DNA of 64,000 nucleotides from Kineosporia aurantiaca JCM 3230 (GCA_000719025.1 JODP01000024.1:5646-69645), one strand, 5' to 3'; counted from the stretch's first letter, positions 42,259 through 50,240 are shown. Notes: generated from the letters alone by a model not told the origin. Numbers and translations are program-made.

Positions 42259-42972
42259 ATGCGGACACTGCTGACTCGAACATTGATGACGCTCGCGGCG
42301 TCCGCGGCCGTGGTGGTGGGCACCCTGGCCGGCCCGGCGCAGGCCAGCTCGGCCGCCCCGGCCGCCCGAGCGGCGACCGCGAAGGTGACGGTCGCCGCCA
42401 CGGGGACAGCGGTGCTGAGCGGCAAGTGCATTCAGCTACCCGTCCGGATCCAGCCACCCACCGGCGTCTCTCATTGGACCGTCGAGACCGAAGTCGCCGA
42501 CGCCCTCGGTTCCGGCTTCGCCTTCGGCGACGACGACTCCCCCGCCACGAGCCAACTGCAGCACTGCCCAATTCTGGACGGCGTGGGCAAGTTCCACTGG
42601 CAGGCGACGATGGAGTGGACGGACAGTAGCGGTGAAAGCGGGGGCGGCCAGACCTTCTCCGGCACCTTCGTGATCCGGAAGGCCACCCGGACCGGCACGC
42701 TCAAGATCTCCGACACCACCCCCAAGTACGGGCAGACCGTGAAGTTCAAGGTCTGCATCCCGGGCCCTCGCTACGTCACCTACAAGCTCCTGGTGAAGGC
42801 GTCCGGCCAGACCGCGACGAAGACCTACGACTCCGGCTCCACCGGCTGCGACACGACGAAACTGAAGTGGCCGAAGATTAAGAAGCCAGTGAAGTACCGG
42901 CTGCACATCGCGGGTAGCGACATCGCGAAGGCCTACGACGGAAAGTGGGTCACCGTACGCGGGCACGCGTGA
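42259..42972 (+). CDS. Secreted hypothetical protein
   Basis: A 237-residue exported protein with a signal peptide (about 1-30, TLMTLAASAAVVVGTLAGPAQA) and a mature part rich in Thr, Ser, Gly and Lys, probably made of beta-sandwich domains (IQLPVRIQPPTGVSHWTVETEV; TGTLKISDTTPKYGQTVKFKVCIPGP). Four Cys residues suggest two disulfides. I do not recognise the family. ATG 42259 begins a standard positively charged signal sequence. Confidence 0.75.
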   Translation: MRTLLTRTLMTLAASAAVVVGTLAGPAQASSAAPAARAATAKVTVAATGTAVLSGKCIQLPVRIQPPTGVSHWTVETEVADALGSGFAFGDDDSPATSQLQHCPILDGVGKFHWQATMEWTDSSGESGGGQTFSGTFVIRKATRTGTLKISDTTPKYGQTVKFKVCIPGPRYVTYKLLVKASGQTATKTYDSGSTGCDTTKLKWPKIKKPVKYRLHIAGSDIAKAYDGKWVTVRGHA

Positions 42973-43016
42973 TCCCGCGGCCCAAGGCGGGTCGGAGGAT
43001 CAGGCAACCCCTGAGG

Positions 43017-44060
43017 TTAGCCGAGATCGGCCAGGTCCAATACGAATCGATAGCGGGCGTCGCCCTTTTCAAGCCGGGTAAGAGCCTCGTTGACCTGGGC
43101 GGAGGGCAGCAGCTCGATGTCGGCGGTGATGCCGTGTTCGGCGGCGAAGGCCAGCATCTCGGCCGTGTACTTGCGCCCGCCCGTCCCCGATGACGAGAGC
43201 TTCTTGCGTCCGAAAACCAGGTCGATGATGTTGACCGGGACCTCGCGGGGATACCCGAGGACGCTGAGGGTGCCTTCCAGGGCGAGCATGCGGAACAGGG
43301 GACGCAGGTCGTGGGGGCCGGCGATGGTGTCGAGGATCAGGTCGAAGCGGCCGGACGCCTTGGCCAGCTGGGTTTCGTCGGTGGTGACCAGCAGGCCTGT
43401 CGCACCGAGTTCACGCGCGTCGGAGGCCTTCTCGGGGCTGCGGCTGAGCACGGTCACCTCCGCCCCCAGAGCCACGGCGAGCTTCACGCCCAGATGCCCG
43501 AGGCCGCCCAGCCCGGCCACCGCGACCTGGCTGCCCGGGCCGATACCGACAGACCGCAGGGGCTCCCACATGGTGATGCCGGCGCACATCAGCGGCGCCG
43601 CAGCGGCCGGGTCGAGCCCGTCCGGCAGGCGGTAGGCGAACTTTTCCCGCAGCACGTACTCCCGGCTGTACCCGCCCTTGGTGACTGTGCCGTCGAGCCG
43701 GTCTTTCCCTCCGTAGGTGCTGACCGGGTACTCGTAGCAGAAGTTCTCCTGGCCGGCCTGGCACATGGCGCAGACCCCGCAGGAGTCGACGAGGGTGCCG
43801 ACGGCGACCTTGTCCCCCACCCCGAGTGCAGTTACCCCGGTCCCGACGGCCTGCACCGTCCCGGTGAACTCGTGCCCCGGGACAAGTCCGTCGACCGGCT
43901 TCCCGACCATGCCGTGGATCGCGTGTAGGTCGCTGTGGCAGACCCCGCAGTAGTCGATCCGCACCGCGATGTCGTCCTCCCGCAGCTCACGGCGCTCGAT
44001 CGGGATCTGCTGCAGATCGGTCGAGTCGCTGGTCAGGCCCCAGCCCTGAGTCATCCGCAC
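43017..44060 (-). CDS. Zinc-dependent NAD(P) alcohol dehydrogenase
   Basis: A 347-residue MDR alcohol dehydrogenase of the cinnamyl-alcohol-dehydrogenase/YahK type. Catalytic-zinc ligands are in CGVCHSDLH (Cys41) and PGHEFTG (His63, Glu64). Structural-zinc Cys residues are at 94, 97, 100 and 108 (SCGVCAMCQAGQENFC). The cofactor motif is GLGGLGHLGVKLA. It interconverts aldehydes and alcohols. The start is GTG 44060 with AAGGAG 5 nt upstream; ATG 44054 is possible. It is divergent from a TetR gene with two operator-like palindromes in the gap, so it is probably inducible. Confidence 0.94.
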   Translation of the reverse strand: MRMTQGWGLTSDSTDLQQIPIERRELREDDIAVRIDYCGVCHSDLHAIHGMVGKPVDGLVPGHEFTGTVQAVGTGVTALGVGDKVAVGTLVDSCGVCAMCQAGQENFCYEYPVSTYGGKDRLDGTVTKGGYSREYVLREKFAYRLPDGLDPAAAAPLMCAGITMWEPLRSVGIGPGSQVAVAGLGGLGHLGVKLAVALGAEVTVLSRSPEKASDARELGATGLLVTTDETQLAKASGRFDLILDTIAGPHDLRPLFRMLALEGTLSVLGYPREVPVNIIDLVFGRKKLSSSGTGGRKYTAEMLAFAAEHGITADIELLPSAQVNEALTRLEKGDARYRFVLDLADLG

Positions 44061-44072
44061 GGTTGCTCCTTA

Positions 44073-44088
44073 GACAGACTAGTTGGTC
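44073..44088. promoter_or_regulatory. Putative TetR operator O1
   Basis: GACAGACTAGTTGGTC fits the dyad GACnnACTAGTnnGTC. It starts 13 bp upstream of the adh start codon. Its inverted twin lies at 44125-44140, with centres 52 bp apart (about five helical turns). Confidence 0.65.
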
Positions 44089-44124
44089 TTTTTCAGGAGC
44101 GTAGACCTTCCCGGCGAGAAAACA

Positions 44125-44140
44125 AACTAACTAGTCTGTC
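44125..44140. promoter_or_regulatory. Putative TetR operator O2
   Basis: AACTAACTAGTCTGTC matches the reverse complement of O1 at 14 of 16 positions and ends 15 bp before the tetR start codon, so binding there would block tetR expression as well. Confidence 0.65.
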
Positions 44141-44155
44141 GGTTAACCTGTCCGG

Positions 44156-44761
44156 GTGCCCGAACTGCCGACCACCTCCAAAGGCGCCGCGACCAGCCGC
44201 CGCATCCTCGATGCGGCCGCCGAGGAGTTCGCGGCCCGGGGCATCGCGGGGGCCCGGGTCGACCGGATCATCGTCACCGCGAAGACGAACAAGGCGCAGC
44301 TCTACGCCTACTTCGGCAGCAAGGAAGCTCTCTTCGACGCCGTCATGGCCGACCGCGCCGAGCGCCTGATGGCCGTGCTCGAGTTCGACGCCGACGACCT
44401 GCCCGGTTCCGCGGTCAAGCTGTACGACGAGACCCTCAACCAGCCCGAGCTGATCCGCCTGGTGACCTGGCTGCGCCTGGAGCGGCGGCCCTCCGGCTGG
44501 CTGGTCGCGGACAGCCCGCGGCACGACCCGAAACTGGAGGCCATCGCCCGGGCCCAGGCCGCCGGCCGGATCCGTCCCGGCGACCCGGCCGAACTGTTCT
44601 CCCTGGTGCTGGCCATGGCCTTGGCCTGGTCACCGGCCAGCGCGTTCTACTCGGCCAGCCGGGACGAACCGGCGGCCGACCAGGAGCGGCGGCGGGAGCT
44701 GCTGCGCGCGAGCGTTGAACGGGTCGTCAGCGGCCACGACCAACCGGACGGCGCCGGATAA
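44156..44761 (+). CDS. TetR family transcriptional regulator
   Basis: A 201-residue TetR-type repressor with a clear N-terminal HTH (SRRILDAAAEEFAARGIAGARVDRIIVTAKTNKAQLYAYFGSKEALFDAV) and a TetR_C_17-like ligand-binding part. GTG 44156 places the operators upstream of the gene. It is divergent from the alcohol dehydrogenase and probably represses both genes. The ligand is likely an aldehyde or related small molecule, by inference from the target. Confidence 0.92.
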   Translation: MPELPTTSKGAATSRRILDAAAEEFAARGIAGARVDRIIVTAKTNKAQLYAYFGSKEALFDAVMADRAERLMAVLEFDADDLPGSAVKLYDETLNQPELIRLVTWLRLERRPSGWLVADSPRHDPKLEAIARAQAAGRIRPGDPAELFSLVLAMALAWSPASAFYSASRDEPAADQERRRELLRASVERVVSGHDQPDGAG

Positions 44762-44772
44762 GCCCAGCCGGA

Positions 44773-45024
44773 TCAGAACCGGCGGTGTGAGGACTTGATC
44801 CCCTTGGGAGCGGCCTCGGCCTGGCCGCCGGCCGATACGTCCTGACCCTTGGCTCCGCGACGCCCGATCAGGTTGCTGAAACCGACCAGGGCCCGTGACA
44901 CCTTCGTGGGTCCGTTGCGCTTCTCGATGCGGCGCGCCACGGCCCGGGCCGCGACCGCGAGCGCCGGCACCGCGACGGTCAGCAGCAGCCAGGTGCGCAG
45001 GCGTCGGCTGAAGAATGCGAACAT
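44773..45024 (-). CDS. Small membrane protein (83 aa)
   Basis: A short protein with one N-terminal TM segment (LRTWLLLTVAVPALAVAARAVARRIEKR) and a basic, Gly-rich C-terminus (FSNLIGRRGAKGQ...KGIKSSHRRF). ATG 45024 has a good GGAGG site. Its size and the positive-inside tail suggest a single-pass inner-membrane protein. No family recognised. Confidence 0.7.
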   Translation of the reverse strand: MFAFFSRRLRTWLLLTVAVPALAVAARAVARRIEKRNGPTKVSRALVGFSNLIGRRGAKGQDVSAGGQAEAAPKGIKSSHRRF

Positions 45025-45124
45025 GGGGGCCTCCGGTGCAGGTATGTGGGCTTTCCGGAAGCATCCCCCGGGTGCGGCCGGGCAGCGATTCGAAGCGCCT
45101 CAAGCTGACCAATTCAGTGCCGGT

Positions 45125-46021
45125 TTAGCGCCGGAGCTGATCCCGCAACTGCCGCGCCACCGCCCCCATCAGCGCCTCGGCGGCGGGCTGGATGCCTGCG
45201 GCCACCCGTGATTCGGTGAGCACGGCCACCGCGAAGGCCTGGCCGTCGGCGTGCTCGACCACCCCCACCTCGTGCCGCAGATTCAGCAGGGTCCCGGTCT
45301 TGGAGGACCAGCGCGCGGCGTCGGAGGCGAAATCCGGGGTCAGCCGATGCCTCAGGAGATTGTTCGCCAGCAGATCCCGTACCCGTTCGGCCACTTCGGG
45401 ATCGATCGACTTCGGGCGCCAGATGGCCTGCAAGAGCTGGACAAAGGCGCGGGCAGATCCTGAGTTCGCCCGGCTCACATCGAGTTGCGGGATCGAATGG
45501 CCGCGCCCGGCGGTACCGGCGGCGATCGCCAGGGAGTGCGCCAGGTGGCCCTCGTCGGCGTCGAGACGCTCGGCCGGAGTGTCGGACAGGTCGGAGAACC
45601 GATGCCGCACAACGATTCCCGGGTGATCGTGCTCGCGCAGGAACGCGGTGACGGCGGCCGGAGGGGTCAGGCCGAGCAGGGCGTCGGAGGCGGTGTTGTC
45701 ACTCAGACACACGCTCAGGTAGAGCAGGTCGTCGATCGCCACCGAGGCCGGGTGCCGGAACTTGCTCAACCCGGTCGGGCCGGGAATGTCCAGACGACCC
45801 GGCTGCACCTGCACCGGGTGGGCCCCGTCCAGTTCGCCGCGTCGGATCCGGTCCAGAGTGGTCAGCGCGAGCGGGATCTTGACCAGAGAGGCCGCCGGGA
45901 ACTGCAGGTCCGGCTCGATCCCCAGCTCCTCGCCGGTGTCCAGGTCCCGGACCAGGAACGAGCCGTGCAGACCGCCGTCGTCCAGGGACTGCCGCAGTCG
46001 GCTCATCAGCTGCGTGGTCAC
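45125..46021 (-). CDS. Class A beta-lactamase-fold protein, BlaB-like sensor candidate
   Basis: A 298-residue serine beta-lactamase-fold protein with active-site motifs S45LVK48, S107DN109 and K241TG243. The Glu166-xx-Leu-Asn motif expected about 36 residues after SDN is absent (the region reads VVRHRFSDLSD), so deacylation should be poor. It has no signal peptide (MTTQLMSRLRQSL...) and appears cytosolic. The GTG start overlaps the LysR gene stop (GTGA). In Streptomyces cacaoi the LysR-type blaA and the PBP/lactamase-like blaB together control blaL; this gene sits in the blaB position. Direct beta-lactam binding is inferred. A true but atypical beta-lactamase is the alternative. Confidence 0.85.
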   Translation of the reverse strand: MTTQLMSRLRQSLDDGGLHGSFLVRDLDTGEELGIEPDLQFPAASLVKIPLALTTLDRIRRGELDGAHPVQVQPGRLDIPGPTGLSKFRHPASVAIDDLLYLSVCLSDNTASDALLGLTPPAAVTAFLREHDHPGIVVRHRFSDLSDTPAERLDADEGHLAHSLAIAAGTAGRGHSIPQLDVSRANSGSARAFVQLLQAIWRPKSIDPEVAERVRDLLANNLLRHRLTPDFASDAARWSSKTGTLLNLRHEVGVVEHADGQAFAVAVLTESRVAAGIQPAAEALMGAVARQLRDQLRR

Positions 46022-46902
46022 GGGCTCTCCTCCGCGCCCAGGCAGCGGGCGATCAGGGGCCACAGGTCGACCCGTAGACGTTCGGCGTCGGTCCCGGCGA
46101 ACGCCGCGACGGCGTACCCCCGCTCCAGCGTGATCCCGCCGATCGGCCGCCAGGCCAGGTTCAGCTCCGCGGCCTGGGCCTTCGAGCAGAGCAGCAGGTC
46201 GGAGGAATTGAGGACGTCGGCGGCGGCCGTGGTGAGGCTGCCCGCCACCGCCACCTGGGCCGGTTTGAGAGCCACGGCGTCGCGCAGTCGCGTCAGCCGG
46301 TCCCGGACGTGCGGGACATCGTCCTCCGGCTGGATCCAGACCACCCGGGCCCGCCCGGCCGCCTGTTCCCGCCCCGGACGGAGGGCGTCGAGATGAATGA
46401 CGTCCGTGGCCGGCTGCCCCCGACCGGCCAGCCCCAGGGGGACGACCCAGACGCTCTGGTCCGCCGGGGCGGCGGTGAGCGCCGCCCGCACCCCCAGCGA
46501 CCGGGCCAGTTCGGTGCGCTGCGCCGGACCGGCCGGGACCAGGTCGAGGTAGACCTCCTCGAGCCGGGCGTCGGCCTCCAGCCGGGCCAGCCGGCCGACT
46601 CCGCAGATCTCGGGCACGGCCAGCCCGAACGGACGGCGTCGGGCCCGTTCCGCATCGTGCAGCAGATCCTCGGCCAGCTGGATCAGGCGCTTGGCCGAGC
46701 CCAGCAGGTCCGCCCCGAACGGCGTCAGCACCACCCGCCGTGAGGAGCGCTCGAAGAGCGCCTCGCCCAGATGCTTCTCCAACGCGGCGACGCGGCGGCT
46801 GACCACCGACTGCGGCATCCGGACCGCTGCCGCGGCCAGGGTGAAGCTGCCCTGCTCGCTGACGCTGACGAAGGCCTGACAACCCGCCACGACATCCACC
46901 AC
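46018..46902 (-). CDS. LysR family regulator, BlaA-like
   Basis: A 294-residue LysR-type activator. The N-terminal HTH is standard (FVSVSEQGSFTLAAAAVRMPQSVVSRRVAALEKHLGEALFERSSRRVVLTPFGADLL), followed by a periplasmic-binding-like effector domain. The usual start would be GTG 46902 (GTG 46899 also possible). It is coupled to the beta-lactamase-fold gene downstream and divergent from the class A beta-lactamase at 47034, the blaA position of the S. cacaoi locus. It probably activates the divergent bla promoter on beta-lactam exposure. Confidence 0.92.
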   Translation of the reverse strand: MVDVVAGCQAFVSVSEQGSFTLAAAAVRMPQSVVSRRVAALEKHLGEALFERSSRRVVLTPFGADLLGSAKRLIQLAEDLLHDAERARRRPFGLAVPEICGVGRLARLEADARLEEVYLDLVPAGPAQRTELARSLGVRAALTAAPADQSVWVVPLGLAGRGQPATDVIHLDALRPGREQAAGRARVVWIQPEDDVPHVRDRLTRLRDAVALKPAQVAVAGSLTTAAADVLNSSDLLLCSKAQAAELNLAWRPIGGITLERGYAVAAFAGTDAERLRVDLWPLIARCLGAEESP

Positions 46903-46907
46903 CTCAG

Positions 46908-46958
46908 GCTATGCCAGAACAGCATCGATCGGGGCTTCACTGCATTGGACGGCATAGC
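46908..46958. promoter_or_regulatory. Putative LysR (BlaA-like) binding region
   Basis: The lysR/bla gap holds GCTATGCC (46908-46915) and its inverse GGCATAGC (46951-46958). Within it, ATGC-N7-GCAT (46911-46925) fits the LysR T-N11-A box exactly (T46912, A46924), and a second TGC-N8-GCA (46941-46954) is one base longer. This is consistent with two LysR half-sites controlling both genes. Confidence 0.55.
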
Positions 46959-47033
46959 TGAGGCGCCCCGAAGCTGCTCGGGTCAGCAGCCGCTCCGCAC
47001 GGAGGCGGCCGACGAAACCACCGAAGGATTCCC

Positions 47034-47936
47034 ATGTCGCTGATCACCGCCGGGCGCCTCGGCGCGACTCTGGCCACCCTGACCGTCCTGCTCGGCTGCG
47101 CCGCCGATCCCAGCCAGGCGGTCACCGCCGCCGTCACCACCACCCCGCCGAAAGCGTCCTCAAGCCAGTTTCGCTCTTTGGAAAAGACTTTCGATGCCCG
47201 GCTCGGGGTCTATGCGCTGGACACCGGCACCGGCCGGTCGGTTTCCTTCCAGGCCGACCAGCGCTTCGCCTATGCCTCCACGTCCAAGGCCCTCCAGGCG
47301 GGGGTCCTGCTCCGGCAGCGCACCGACGAACAGCTGGAGAAGGTGGTCCACTACGACGAGTCCGACCTGCTGGAGTACGCGCCGATCACCAGCGAGCACG
47401 TGGACACCGGAATGAGCCTGCGGGACCTGCTGGACGCTTCACTGCGCTACAGCGACAACACCGCCGCGAACCTGCTGTTCGAAGAGCTCGGCGGACCCCG
47501 AAGGGTGGATGCGGCGCTGGCCCGGATCGCCGGCGACCACACCACGCACATGGACCGGACCGAACCGGACCTGAACACCGCCGTTCCCGGCGACGTGCGC
47601 GACACCAGCACCCCGCGGGCGATGGCCACCGATCTGCGCGCGTTCGTCCTGGGCAAGGCCCTGAACACCGGTGACCAGGCCACGCTGACCGATCTGATGA
47701 AGCGGAACACCACGGGTGACGACCTGATCCGGGCCGGGGTCCCGGACGGCTGGGTGGTCGGGGACAAGACCGGTTCGGGCAGTTACGGCACCCGCAACGA
47801 CATCGCGGTGGTCTGGCCCAGCCACGGGGCGCCGATCGTGATCGCGGTCATGTCCACCCGGGACACGGCGAACGCGTCCTACGACAACGCCCTGATCGCC
47901 CAGGCGACCAAGGTCGTCGTGGATCAGTTGACCTGA
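47034..47936 (+). CDS. bla: Class A beta-lactamase (lipoprotein)
   Basis: A 300-residue serine beta-lactamase with every class A motif: S82TSK85 (Ambler Ser70-x-x-Lys73), S140DN142, E177PDLN181 (Glu166-x-x-Leu-Asn) and K245TG247 followed by SGSYGTRND. The N-terminus TVLLGCAADPS contains a lipobox, so it is probably a membrane-anchored lipoprotein facing the cell wall. It hydrolyses penicillins and probably cephalosporins; spectrum cannot be read from this. ATG 47034 has GAAGGA upstream. It is divergent from the LysR/BlaB-like pair. Its 3' end overlaps the convergent DUF3152 gene by 13 bp. Confidence 0.95.
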   Translation: MSLITAGRLGATLATLTVLLGCAADPSQAVTAAVTTTPPKASSSQFRSLEKTFDARLGVYALDTGTGRSVSFQADQRFAYASTSKALQAGVLLRQRTDEQLEKVVHYDESDLLEYAPITSEHVDTGMSLRDLLDASLRYSDNTAANLLFEELGGPRRVDAALARIAGDHTTHMDRTEPDLNTAVPGDVRDTSTPRAMATDLRAFVLGKALNTGDQATLTDLMKRNTTGDDLIRAGVPDGWVVGDKTGSGSYGTRNDIAVVWPSHGAPIVIAVMSTRDTANASYDNALIAQATKVVVDQLT

Positions 47937-48697
47937 TCGGGGACCGGGTCTCCGTAGGCCCCGGCGGCTCCGCTGAGCAGTTTTCCGCCCACCACCGGCC
48001 ACCCGTTCGCGGTGCATCCGTGCAGGCCCAGCGTCTGTTGCTGCATCACCGGCGCCTTCCGGCCGGGACCGGGGCACAGTTCGTGGTGGTGGCCCAGTTC
48101 GTGCCCGGTCTCATGATTGATCATGTACTTGCGGTAAGTGGCCAGCGGAGCACCGTATTTCGGCACGCCGTGCACCCAGCGGGCCACGTTGAGCACCACG
48201 CTCGCACCGTTACGGCACGAGGTGTACTCGTCGACGTTTCCGGCCGCGGTGTCGCCGCACAGGTCGTCGCGGGTCTTCGGAGTGGCCAGATAGATGGTGA
48301 AATCGTAGTCGTCGTGGGGACCGACGCGTTGGAGCCGGACATCGCCGAGCCCTGTCCAGCTGCGCCGGTCGCTCAGCGTGGTTTCCACCGTATCGGCGAA
48401 TTCGTTTACCCTGATGCCGGTTATACCGCGCTCCACCGCCACCCGGTAGTGCCGCAGCGGACCACCGTCACCGGCGATGTCGCTTCGCCCGGCAGCCACC
48501 CGCCAACGACCCGACCCGGCGCGAGGGTAGGTAATGAGCTTGGCCGGCACCCGACTGGCCGAGGTATCGGTAGGGGATGGTGAGGATGCAACGGTCGTTG
48601 TCGCCCCAACTGCGGCCTGGCCAGTCATATTTGGCGTGTGGGTCGGAGCGCATCCAAAAAGGAGCAGGACCGGGACAATAAACAGAAATCTTCGCAT
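47924..48697 (-). CDS. Secreted DUF3152 metzincin-like lipoprotein
   Basis: A 257-residue exported protein of the DUF3152 family, common in actinobacteria. The signal sequence MRRFLFIVPVLLLFGCAPT carries a lipobox Cys. The C-terminal domain has HETGHELGHHH, which fits the zinc-metalloprotease metzincin pattern HExxHxxGxxH, and HELCPGPG downstream. Other conserved parts are DFTIYLATPKTRDDLCG and SCRNGASVVLNVARWVHG. ATG 48697 with AAAGGT upstream was chosen over longer starts. The substrate is unknown. Confidence 0.88.
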   Translation of the reverse strand: MRRFLFIVPVLLLFGCAPTHTPNMTGQAAVGATTTVASSPSPTDTSASRVPAKLITYPRAGSGRWRVAAGRSDIAGDGGPLRHYRVAVERGITGIRVNEFADTVETTLSDRRSWTGLGDVRLQRVGPHDDYDFTIYLATPKTRDDLCGDTAAGNVDEYTSCRNGASVVLNVARWVHGVPKYGAPLATYRKYMINHETGHELGHHHELCPGPGRKAPVMQQQTLGLHGCTANGWPVVGGKLLSGAAGAYGDPVPDQVN

Positions 48698-48825
48698 CCT
48701 GTGACCTTTGTATTCTTCCGTGCGGAGGGCATGACGGAGCCGTCTCCGCTCATCGGGAGACACGAGAGATGGCCGCACGTCAACGGCTTCGAGATTGCGG
48801 CTACGGATTCGACACGTAGCGCCAT

Positions 48826-48866
48826 TACCCCGTCCGCGGCCGCGCCTCGGCGGCGCGGACGGGGTA
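48826..48866. terminator. Terminator hairpin
   Basis: TACCCCGTCCGCG and CGCGGACGGGGTA form a perfect 13-bp stem with an inner GCCG/CGGC stem in the loop, 35 nt past the stop of the minus-strand gene at 48901-49674. The rest of 48698-48825 shows no gene and presumably carries the DUF3152 promoter. Confidence 0.75.
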
Positions 48867-48900
48867 GTCGTTCAGCAGAACCGATGTACTACAGGATGTT

Positions 48901-49674
48901 TCAGCCGCGACCGGCCTCGGCGTTCCCCAGAACCTTGACGCCCTCGGCGAACTTGATCCACTTGGCATCGGTCCAGTTCAGCCACTCCGGGCCCTGGACG
49001 ACGACGTGGTGCCCCTTGGTGTCGGAGAAGGTGACGCTCACCATCGCCTTCTTGTCCGTGCTCTGGTCTCGACTGATCCAGCCGTCCTGACCGTTCACGG
49101 TGACCTTGGTGACCGTGGTCTCGAACCCGGTGCCGTCGTCCCCCCAGGCCTCCAGATCCTCCTTGGTCACCGGCTGGGGAGCCTCGGTACCGGCGTCCGC
49201 CGACTGCAGCTGGACGGCCATCTTGCCCACCCACTGGTGGATGTCCTTGTTCTCGAACCCCTTGAGCGCGATCACCAGCACGGTGGAGTCCCCACCCTGG
49301 ATCACCCAGCCCTTGGGGACGAAGCCCACCTGATATCCGGGAACCTGCTTGCCGGTGTAGGCGACCAGCGCGATCCCCCGCAGCGCGCCGTCCGTCGGAG
49401 CGGTGGTGGCGGACCGGCTGGGCGTGCCGGGCGTGGTCGGCCCAGCCGAAGGGGTGAGGGCAGTTGCGGGGGCCGTGGGGGCGGTATCTCCTCCCCCGGT
49501 CACCAGCACCCCTCCCACCGCGGCGACCACCGCCAGGCCGGCCGCACCCGCCCCGAGCCGCCGGATCCGCCGCTTGCGCAGTTCCCCGCGACCTCGCGCC
49601 AGATCCGCGGCCGGGTCGACCGTCCCGTCCGGAACGAAAACTGCCTTGTCAAGAATACTTTTCAGGTCGTCCAT
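48901..49674 (-). CDS. Single-pass membrane protein coupled to SigE-type sigma
   Basis: A 257-residue protein with a cytosolic N-terminus (MDDLKSILDKAVFVPDGTVDPAADLARGRGELRKRRIRR), one TM helix at about 40-60 (LGAGAAGLAVVAAVGGVLVTGGG), a Thr/Pro/Ala-rich linker, and an extracytoplasmic domain (VPGYQVGFVPKGWVIQGG; WISRDQSTDKKAMVSVTFSDTKG). Its start overlaps the sigma-factor stop by 13 bp. This topology and position suit an anti-sigma factor, but the N-terminus has no recognisable zinc-binding anti-sigma HxxxCxxC motif. Confidence 0.8.
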   Translation of the reverse strand: MDDLKSILDKAVFVPDGTVDPAADLARGRGELRKRRIRRLGAGAAGLAVVAAVGGVLVTGGGDTAPTAPATALTPSAGPTTPGTPSRSATTAPTDGALRGIALVAYTGKQVPGYQVGFVPKGWVIQGGDSTVLVIALKGFENKDIHQWVGKMAVQLQSADAGTEAPQPVTKEDLEAWGDDGTGFETTVTKVTVNGQDGWISRDQSTDKKAMVSVTFSDTKGHHVVVQGPEWLNWTDAKWIKFAEGVKVLGNAEAGRG

Positions 49675-50240
49675 CGGGACACCTTTCCCATCTCGTGGCC
49701 AGACACCGCCGGGCGCGACGGTACGGAAAGGAGGTCACGGAGCTTGGCCGTCCCCTTCGCCGCCTGACTCTTGACCGTGCCCTGGGTACACCCGAGCAGC
49801 CGGGCACTCTCCTCGACGCTCAGATCCAGCCAGTAGCGCAGGATCACCACCGACCGCATCCGGTTGGGCAGGGCGGCCAGCGCGGCCCGCACCCGTTGCC
49901 CGTCCGGTCCGAACTGGCCCTCGTCCAGGCCCCCGATGCCTTCCGGCCCCTCGTACGCGGGCACCTCCGGCAGTTCGGCGGTGGACCGTTCCCGGCGCCA
50001 CCGGGGCCGGCGGGTCTCGTCGATGTGGCTGTTCAGCAGCACCCGACGGGCGTACGCCAGCTCACCGTCCTTCCGCCGCACCTTCGGCCAGGCCAGGTAC
50101 ACCTTGGTCAGAGCGGTCTGGACCAGGTCCTCGGCCTGGTGGTCATCGCCTGCGGTCAGCAGGCAGGCGAACCTCAGCAGCGACGTCCGATGGATCCGGA
50201 CGAACGTCGCGAACTCGTCGTCACGAGTGGGGCGCGGCAT
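49662..50240 (-). CDS. SigE-family ECF RNA polymerase sigma factor
   Basis: A 192-residue SigE-family sigma factor of the actinobacterial ECF type. It has sigma region 2 (FATFVRIHRTSLLRFACLLTAGDDHQAEDLVQTALTKVYLAW, ending ARRVLLNSHIDETRRPRW) and region 4 (ALAALPNRMRSVVILRYWLDLSVEESARLLGCTQGTVKSQAAKGTAKLRDLL). ATG 50240 follows an excellent GAAGGAGG site. Its stop overlaps the start of the membrane partner by 13 bp. Confidence 0.94.
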   Translation of the reverse strand: MPRPTRDDEFATFVRIHRTSLLRFACLLTAGDDHQAEDLVQTALTKVYLAWPKVRRKDGELAYARRVLLNSHIDETRRPRWRRERSTAELPEVPAYEGPEGIGGLDEGQFGPDGQRVRAALAALPNRMRSVVILRYWLDLSVEESARLLGCTQGTVKSQAAKGTAKLRDLLSVPSRPAVSGHEMGKVSRWTT

